From Marinobacter sp. ELB17 (GTDB taxonomy: Bacteria; Pseudomonadota; Gammaproteobacteria; Pseudomonadales; Oleiphilaceae), in NCBI RefSeq assembly GCF_000169375.1, contig NZ_AAXY01000010.1, positions 1 to 64,000 on the forward strand: a stretch of DNA of 64,000 bases, given 5' to 3'. Numbering within the stretch: the first letter of the stretch is position 1; every line of letters begins with the position of its first letter. Under the pieces are notes generated by a model, which was not told where the DNA came from, ran no database searches, and was given only the letters and a program-made list of their open reading frames with translations. Positions 58,581 to 64,000 of this stretch are shown here, piece after piece. The position numbers and the translations under genes are program-made.

Positions 58581-58597
58581 ACCAGGACAGATTTTTT
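58581..58597 (+). repeat. Dispersed repeat B, copy 6
   Basis: ACCAGGACAGATTTTTT, a diverged repeat B core, lies in the gap upstream of the antiporter gene. Confidence 0.45.
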
Positions 58598-58598
58598 G

Positions 58599-58870
58599 TC
58601 ACCCGCCCAATAAAACCGTGGCCCAGATCACAAGCACCACTGTTCTAACCACTATGGCAGCAGACACTTTGTGACGCTCGAAAATAGCTTGCGCGTGATT
58701 GCCGGCAATGAGAATCAGCATTCCCAGGCCATAGTATCTCAGTGCCCGGGACAAAACAGACGCGAGCACAAAAAGAAAGAAGGAATAGCTGGTGGCCCCG
58801 GATGCCAGCATGGCAATTTGAAACGGAATCGGAATAACCCCGACACTCATAATGAACCAGAATCCGTCCC
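58599..58870 (-). pseudogene. C-terminal part of a YqaA/VTT-domain membrane protein
   Basis: The frame has GVIPIPFQIAMLASGATSYS, FFLFVLASVLSRALRYYGLG and two further helices. This is the second half of a YqaA/DedA-type VTT domain, where PIPxxxxxxASG is typical. The N-terminal half is missing upstream of about 58870, so the gene is truncated. Confidence 0.55.
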
Positions 58871-59028
58871 TTCTATCCGCATGCGCATATGCTTGAATTG
58901 TTCGGGCGTCGAGACCATTTCCAAGAGGAATTGCTCGACAGCATCAAACACGAAATAGCCGACCGTGGCGTTTTGCTAGACAGCCGAGTAAGGCAATAGT
59001 GCTGAGGAGGAATTTCTGACTGCGGTTA

Positions 59029-59124
59029 ATGCTGGCCGTTAACTTCATCACCATATGCCGGCTGGCGAAAATGAAACGGCGTTATCCCGAGGCTTTCGAG
59101 AAAGTAAAAAAGCCGGGCACGTAG
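59029..59124 (+). pseudogene. Duplicated C-terminal fragment of ygjV
   Basis: Thirty-one codons (MLAVNFITICRLAKMKRRYP then EAFEKVKKPGT) and the following bases repeat the end of ygjV at 56909-57001 with a few changes. The rest of the gene is absent, so it is a partial duplicate. Confidence 0.75.
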
Positions 59125-59396
59125 AAAACCCAGCCTAAGGTACGATTCGCTCCAGCAACAACCCGGTTACGGAACTAAACCAAGGTGTCAAAAATTTCGA
59201 TGCATGAAAATCGTTAAGGCTGAGTTCGGTTATGTGAGCCAAATCACAGTGTGAAGATTATCGACACGCAGTTTGGACAGGCTAGAAATGCAATACGGCC
59301 GAACGTTTCGGTCTGTCAATCTGGCCTGAAGCCAGAGGATGCGTAGATTGCAATGATTCGGGCGGAAGTAGCTATCTGGTTGCTCCTATCAATGAA

Positions 59397-59431
59397 GCCA
59401 AAGAGCGCCGGCTAAGCTGACGCTCTTTGGC
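59397..59431. terminator. Hairpin, possible terminator downstream of the PEP-CTERM gene
   Basis: An 11-bp perfect stem (GCCAAAGAGCG and its complement) with a 13-base loop lies 34 bases beyond the stop of the minus-strand PEP-CTERM gene. No long T-run follows, so strength is uncertain. Confidence 0.4.
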
Positions 59432-59464
59432 ATTCTCCCTGGAACGCGAATCAATTGCTCCGGT

Positions 59465-60120
59465 TCAAATCTGATGTTTACGCCGCTTTACTCCAAGTCC
59501 AAGTAGACCCAGACCCAACAGGGCGAATGTTCCAGGTTCCGGGACTGTCACCGATGTGCCTGTGCCAACCAGTTTTGATGAGCCCGCACTGAAGTCTCCG
59601 CCTACAATACTTTGCACGCGCATGCCCACTCTCTGGTTCAAGAACTGGGTCTGGTCCAGACCGGCAATCGTCAGGTCAAAGCTTAGAGTCTGTATAAAAC
59701 CATCTTTGCTACCATTGGTTCCAGTAGTACGGCAAAGTCCCAATTACTTTCGCCGCTCCCGTTCAGGTTCAGCCCACCCCCCAGAGAATTGACTGCGTTC
59801 TCACTGAAAGAATAGCCATTTACTATGCCAGTCGGGTTTTCGTTACTGAACGTTGCTGTCGACCCTGTAAGCGCACCAATGTTCGCAAAGTCGAACCAGA
59901 GCGCCAGAACGTCGCCTTTGGTGAGGCCTACGTTGATTGGGTCTGCGATGTTCGCAGAAATCGTGACCGTATTGGTGCCGTTGTCCTCAAACGTTACCTC
60001 ACCAAAAAAACCGCCACCGTTGGTATAATCTTCCAGTTGCGTCGTGATAGCCGCGCCATGGGCAACTGACGTGATTGCAAAAATAGATGCTATTGAAATG
60101 ATTCGTTTGAAATAACTCAT
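59465..60120 (-). pseudogene. PEP-CTERM sorting-domain protein with a frameshift
   Basis: From ATG 60120, an N-terminal signal peptide (IISIASIFAITSVAHGA) leads into a secreted domain (GLTKGDVLALWFDFANIG, NWDFAV). Near 59715 the frame shifts; the second frame continues TNGSKDGFIQTLSFDLTIAG and ends with VPEPGTFALLGLGLLGLGVK and a basic tail, the PEP-CTERM membrane signal processed by exosortase. A one-base error would restore one protein of about 217 residues, so sequencing error or true decay are both possible. Confidence 0.75.
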
Positions 60121-60401
60121 TGTTTTAACCCCTAAAAATATTATTCTGATCCGCAAATAACCTATGCAATAACGGCGCCATAATGTCTTGCTGTTATTTT
60201 CCAATAGCTTGCAAATTCGTTAATCCAATGACTGTAAAAATTATTGACACAAATTCCGCCAGCAATGGCGGTGACAGCGTTTTCGGTGTCTATAACACCT
60301 CCGTTTCCAAACGGGGCGCGGCCGCGTTTGCCGGGTGGTGTGGCATAGGAACGATCAGTTATTCTATTTTCCCTGTGCCGATTTACCGGAGTTTTTGATT
60401 C

Positions 60402-61349
60402 ATGCCCGACATCATCGTGATGTTCTTCCTGCTTGGAGTGATTGCGGGAGCCCTTCGCTCCGACCTGACGATCCCGAAGGCCGTTTACGATATTCTCAGT
60501 CTTCTGCTGATGCTGACCATAGGCCTCAAGGGGGGCATGGCCCTGCATGGCAATCTTCATTGGGGTCTGATTACGCAAGTGCTGGCGATTATGGCGTTGG
60601 GCTTTGCCATTCCTTTGGCGCTGTTCCCGATGCTCCGCTACCTTGTGCGCTTGAATGTAGCGGATGCCGCCAGTTTCTGCGCCCATTATGGATCTGTCAG
60701 CGCGGGTACTTTCGCAGTGGCGTTGGCCTGGGTTGAGTCCCGGGGGTTGGCGACTAACGGGCAGGTTACTTTGTACTTGGTGCTGTTGGAGTTGCCAGCG
60801 ATTCTTACCGGCCTGTGGCTGTATCGGCGCTACACCCAGGATGCGGCTCAAACAAGCAGCACAGGCACACCCCTGTGGCAGGAAACCCTCACTAACAGAA
60901 GCGTGGTTTTGCTGGTGGGAGGCGTGGTTATCGGCATTCTTTACGGGCCTGACAAGGGTGATGGTGTTACGGCGCCACTAACGGGTGCTTTTTCCCTGGT
61001 GCTTTCGCTGTTCTTGCTGGAAATGGGTCTGGTTGCGGCGGAAACACTGCGCAAGGTTCAGCTTCGTCATTGGCGTTTGATTGCTTTCGCACTTTGCATG
61101 CCCCCGATCCTGTCCGTGCCAGGGCTTTTAGTCGGCTCCTGGCTGGGTCTGGAGACCGGAACTGTTGTGATTTTGGGCGCTCTTACCGCCAGCGCTTCTT
61201 ACATTGCCGCGCCGGTAGCGATAAGGCACGCCATTCCAGAAGCGGATATCGGGCTGGCGATGCTGGCTTCTCTTGGTGTGACTTTCCCGTTCAACGTATT
61301 GATTGGTATCGGGCTGTACAGCCACTTTCTGGAGTTATTGACGGCGTAG
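60402..61349 (+). CDS. sbtA: SbtA-type sodium-dependent bicarbonate permease
   Basis: The 315-residue protein has about ten helices and the SbtA_perm pattern: FFLLGVIAGALRSDL, GLKGGMALHG, FCAHYGSVSAGTFAVAL with the substrate-site GSVSAGT, and SASYIAAPVAIRHAIPEAD near the C-terminus. It probably imports bicarbonate with sodium. No SbtB regulator is adjacent. GGAG-like bases precede the ATG weakly. Confidence 0.87.
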   Translation: MPDIIVMFFLLGVIAGALRSDLTIPKAVYDILSLLLMLTIGLKGGMALHGNLHWGLITQVLAIMALGFAIPLALFPMLRYLVRLNVADAASFCAHYGSVSAGTFAVALAWVESRGLATNGQVTLYLVLLELPAILTGLWLYRRYTQDAAQTSSTGTPLWQETLTNRSVVLLVGGVVIGILYGPDKGDGVTAPLTGAFSLVLSLFLLEMGLVAAETLRKVQLRHWRLIAFALCMPPILSVPGLLVGSWLGLETGTVVILGALTASASYIAAPVAIRHAIPEADIGLAMLASLGVTFPFNVLIGIGLYSHFLELLTA

Positions 61350-61540
61350 CGTCCGATTCAACGCGATCCAGAATTATAAAACTGTTTTTCTTTTCCAATT
61401 TTTCGCGATCTAGTATGAACACTCTAATTTTTCACCGTATTGTCGGTATTGAGTTCGAAGTTCGACGAACTTTAGTCGACAAATTCGCTTGGTGAACCCT
61501 TCTTTAATCAAAGCGATCATTAGCAATCAGGAGATTTAAA

Positions 61541-61960
61541 ATGGGTAAACTCAAAACATATCAGCAACAGATTCAGGAAATTGTCGAGAAAGGTATTAAT
61601 GCTGCAGAAGCGCAACAGAAAAAGCTGTCTGCCAAGCCTTTCGAGTACGCTGAGAAACTGGAATCTGGCGCTCGCGAATACAGCGTTAAATCATTGCGCG
61701 AACACTACTACGGCTACAGTGAAACGCTGTTTAGCCAGCTCCGCAGTCTGAACTTGCGGATGGGTAGTTTCGCTGCCGACATCCTGTCAAAGCTTGAGAA
61801 AGAAGCAGCTGAAGGCACCGATGCGGTTGCTGAAGTTGTATCTGACGTCGCTGATGATGTGACCAGCTTAGCGCAGTCTGCCAAGCACAAAGTCAACACC
61901 GGAAAGCCGACTGCTACGAAAAGCCCGGCCAAGAAGACAGCCACCACTGCTTCTGCATGA
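61541..61960 (+). CDS. Phasin-like helical protein
   Basis: The 139-residue protein is an amphipathic helix-rich protein (QQIQEIVEKGINAAEAQQKK, KSLREHYYGYSETLFSQLRS) ending in a Lys/Ala/Thr-rich tail (KSPAKKTATTASA). This layout fits phasins, which coat polyhydroxyalkanoate granules; no other PHA gene is in the window. AGGAG sits 8 bases before the ATG and a strong terminator follows. Confidence 0.6.
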   Translation: MGKLKTYQQQIQEIVEKGINAAEAQQKKLSAKPFEYAEKLESGAREYSVKSLREHYYGYSETLFSQLRSLNLRMGSFAADILSKLEKEAAEGTDAVAEVVSDVADDVTSLAQSAKHKVNTGKPTATKSPAKKTATTASA

Positions 61961-61981
61961 TAGACAAAATTGTGTGTCCTT

Positions 61982-62009
61982 GGGAGGCCTTCGCGCCTCC
62001 CTTTTTTTA
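61982..62009 (+). terminator. Intrinsic terminator after the phasin-like gene
   Basis: GGGAGGC and GCCTCCC form a 7-bp GC-rich stem around CTTCGC, followed by seven T residues. This is a standard rho-independent terminator. Confidence 0.9.
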
Positions 62010-62167
62010 TGGTGCAATGGTAAAAATCCAAAGCGCAGGAAGACACCCAGAACCTGGGTGAGCACGAAAAGTTCGGTACCAAGTCAGTCAATAAACGTCG
62101 GAAGCCTCTCGCAGTGACAGCGAAATCGGCCTACGCTTTGGTTATTCTGGTTTTGGAGTTTATTAGT

Positions 62168-63493
62168 ATGAAACAGCGTCACCTGTTATTGCCCATCGGC
62201 CTGATACTCACGCTTACTGCCTGCGGAAATACAGCTCAGTTCTCCATTGCCGAGGGAACCGGCCCTGATCCGGCATTACCCAGTCCGAGCGAATCCCTGA
62301 TTCCCATTGTCAATATTGCCAAAGCCGCCGGCTGGCCTTCCAGCGGAAAACCCGATGCCGTCGCGGGAACCCGGGTGGTCGCCTTCGCAGACAACCTGGA
62401 ACATCCCCGCTGGCTCTATGTGCTACCCAATGGTGATGTGCTGGTTGCCGAAACCAATGCCCAGCCGAACCCGGACAGTCATCAGGGTATTCGTGGCTGG
62501 ATCACGAGAATGATCATGGAAGATGCCGGTGCCACTGTTCCCAGCGCCGACAGGATTACCCTGCTGCGGGACAGTGATGGTGACGGCGTAGCCGACAAAC
62601 GCTCGACGCTACTGAAAGACCTGTACTCCCCGTTTGGTATGGCTCTGATCGGGAACGACTTCTACGTTGCCAACACGGACGCCGTCATGCGCTTTCCCTA
62701 CAAGACGGGCCAGACACGCATCACTGCCGAAGGCTCCAAAGTCACCGATCTGCCAGCCGGCAAGATCAATCATCACTGGACCAAGAGCATGATTGCCAGC
62801 CCGGATGGCAGCAAGCTTTACGTCGGTGTGGGATCGAACAGTAATATCGGCGAAAACGGTCCTGAGAATGAGGAAGGTCGCGCATCCATTTGGGAAATCG
62901 ACCCCGAAACCGGTCAGCACCGCGAATTTGCCACTGGCCTACGCAATCCCGTGGGGTTGGCCTGGCAGCCGGAAAGCGGCGAGCTCTGGGTTGCCGTCAA
63001 TGAGCGTGACCTGCTTGGCAGTGACCTGGTACCAGACTACATGACATCGGTGGCGGAGGGTGGTTTCTACGGTTGGCCCTTCAGCTATTTTGGCCAGAAT
63101 GTGGATGAGAGGGTAAAGCCGCAACACCCGGGGAAAGTGGCCCGGGCCATCAAGCCCGATTACGCCCTCGGGCCGCACACCGCTTCACTGGGGCTAACGG
63201 CCGCCGAGGGCAACACGTTACCTGAGCAATTCAACAACGGCATGTTTGTGGGCCAACACGGCTCCTGGAACCGCAAGCCCCGCAGCGGTTATAAAGTCAT
63301 TTTTGTTCCTTTCACCGATGGTGAGCCCGATGGTCAGCCGGTCGATATACTCACCGGGTTCATCAATGCCGACGATAAAGCCCAGGGGCGTCCTGTTGGC
63401 GTTGTTATCGACAAGCAGGGTGGGCTTTTAGTGGCGGATGACGTGGGCAATATCATCTGGCGGGTCAGTCGCGCCGAGCCGGCGGCACAGTGA
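62168..63493 (+). CDS. PQQ-dependent sugar dehydrogenase/sorbosone dehydrogenase-like lipoprotein
   Basis: The ATG at 62168 opens a lipoprotein signal peptide ([16 protein letters not shown]; lipobox LTAC), preferred over 62114. The 441 residues form a beta-propeller with [20 protein letters not shown] and PYKTGQ blades and [11 protein letters not shown], as in the L-sorbosone and YliI-type soluble aldose dehydrogenases. It would oxidise a sugar or aldehyde in the periplasm using PQQ. Cofactor and substrate are inferred from the family. Confidence 0.85.
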   Translation: MKQRHLLLPIGLILTLTACGNTAQFSIAEGTGPDPALPSPSESLIPIVNIAKAAGWPSSGKPDAVAGTRVVAFADNLEHPRWLYVLPNGDVLVAETNAQPNPDSHQGIRGWITRMIMEDAGATVPSADRITLLRDSDGDGVADKRSTLLKDLYSPFGMALIGNDFYVANTDAVMRFPYKTGQTRITAEGSKVTDLPAGKINHHWTKSMIASPDGSKLYVGVGSNSNIGENGPENEEGRASIWEIDPETGQHREFATGLRNPVGLAWQPESGELWVAVNERDLLGSDLVPDYMTSVAEGGFYGWPFSYFGQNVDERVKPQHPGKVARAIKPDYALGPHTASLGLTAAEGNTLPEQFNNGMFVGQHGSWNRKPRSGYKVIFVPFTDGEPDGQPVDILTGFINADDKAQGRPVGVVIDKQGGLLVADDVGNIIWRVSRAEPAAQ

Positions 63494-63578
63494 ATGGCGG
63501 CTTTTCCGCCCAAGGTATGTGCGTGTGGAAACCGGGTCAGGTTGACATGTTCCGGGATTGACCGGAGGATCACGACGT

Positions 63579-64000
63579 ATGAGTAGAGCCACATACACCC
63601 CCGTGAATCAGCACAACGGCGCGTCAGATGAGCTAGCGAAGTCACTCGACGCGGCCATCAAACGCCTGGCCGACATCAATGCGACTGAGGGCGTGTCGCC
63701 CGTTTTGGAGGTCATCGAAGCGGCACGGGCCTTGATGTTTACTGACGAAGGCCTCGAAACTCTCTACCAGCGCGTGCCGGCGATTGAGGCGGCCGGGTGC
63801 TTTGGTGGCAGTGATTGGGATTATCCTCAGACGTTGGTGCCCTCGCTGGCCGTGCGCACGATTCGCCATGGCGAACCGGTGGTAACCCTGATTGAAATTC
63901 TTAGCCAGATTCGCCTTTTAGCGGTGGCTAAAGGCCATTACAGTCATCCTTCTATCTCGGCAGAACACGCCCATCACTTTCTCGCCCAAGTACTGGCGAT
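63579..64000 (+). CDS. Unidentified protein, 3' end beyond the window
   Basis: An open frame of 140 codons runs from the ATG at 63579 (ACCGGAGGATCACGACGT upstream, with a GGAGG site) to the edge without a stop. It encodes ALMFTDEGLETLYQRVPAIE, GGSDWDYPQTLVPSLAVRTI, EILSQIRLLAVAKGHYSHPS. It looks like a real, long coding region, but I do not recognise the family. Confidence 0.6.
   Translation, partial: MSRATYTPVNQHNGASDELAKSLDAAIKRLADINATEGVSPVLEVIEAARALMFTDEGLETLYQRVPAIEAAGCFGGSDWDYPQTLVPSLAVRTIRHGEPVVTLIEILSQIRLLAVAKGHYSHPSISAEHAHHFLAQVLA

Larger units (their letters stand above)
58871..59464. other. Gene-poor region with remnants
   Basis: A plus-strand coding remnant from about 58878 (HMLELFGRRDHFQEELLDSI, then KHEIADRGV, stop at 58997) has no recognised family. 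The ygjV duplicate fragment and a hairpin (listed separately) follow. Nothing else is supported. Confidence 0.4.

Noticed and set aside
59251..60300. Two short frames both starting VKIIDT (59251 and 60237) as a duplicated small gene
   Set aside because: Similarity ends after about six codons and no ribosome-binding site precedes either, so chance is likely.

Overview
The window looks like the chromosome of a marine gammaproteobacterium, most likely Marinobacter or a close relative. This is an inference from gene content: a FimT-PilV-PilW-PilX-PilE minor pilin operon, slyD, radD, rnz, an SbtA-type permease and a PEP-CTERM protein, with moderately high GC throughout. No rRNA gene and no complete tRNA gene was seen. 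Ordinary chromosomal genes are repeatedly interrupted by accessory DNA, and many genes survive only as fragments next to mobile-element ends.

Layout. 1-3.7 kb: ATP-grasp enzyme, DUF3750 lipoprotein, VTT membrane protein, slyD. 4.3-9.2 kb: a minor pilin operon in which a repetitive, probably beta-solenoid, secreted protein sits where pilY1 is usually found. 10.3-16.1 kb: an array of four attC sites in one orientation with no integrase in the window (a CALIN). Its cassettes carry a membrane protein, a parDE toxin-antitoxin pair, a lipoprotein and an IS91-type element; an IS1182-type insertion sequence sits exactly on an attC core. 16.1-16.7 kb: remnants of a REP-associated tyrosine transposase (RAYT) and of IS66. 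16.8-21.5 kb: a five-gene branched-chain amino-acid-type ABC transporter operon. 21.5-28.4 kb: an IS66 fragment containing two tandem, decayed RIT elements (recombinase in trio). 28.6-33.5 kb: ArsR and TetR regulators, a periplasmic-binding-fold protein, an SDR, a thioesterase and a zinc alcohol dehydrogenase.

33.9-46.2 kb is the most striking block. radD on the plus strand converges on a minus-strand type I restriction-modification locus. Its gene order is hsdR, hsdS, a LA2681-type HEPN protein, darT, darG, then a 265-base gap containing a near-consensus LexA box, then rhuM and hsdM. Most adjacent genes overlap by 1-4 bases. The locus combines restriction, a DNA ADP-ribosylating toxin with its antitoxin, a putative HEPN RNase and a RhuM protein, and the methyltransferase appears to be under separate, SOS-type control.

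46.7-64 kb: metabolic and membrane genes (crotonase, RNase Z, a 2OG-oxygenase-like protein, cytochrome b561, YqeY, YgjV, CPA antiporter, SbtA, phasin-like protein, PQQ-type dehydrogenase). This stretch has a recent 565-base duplication of a whole cytochrome b561 gene, a dispersed short repeat (core GGACAGATTTATTTT) at gene borders, and several broken genes.
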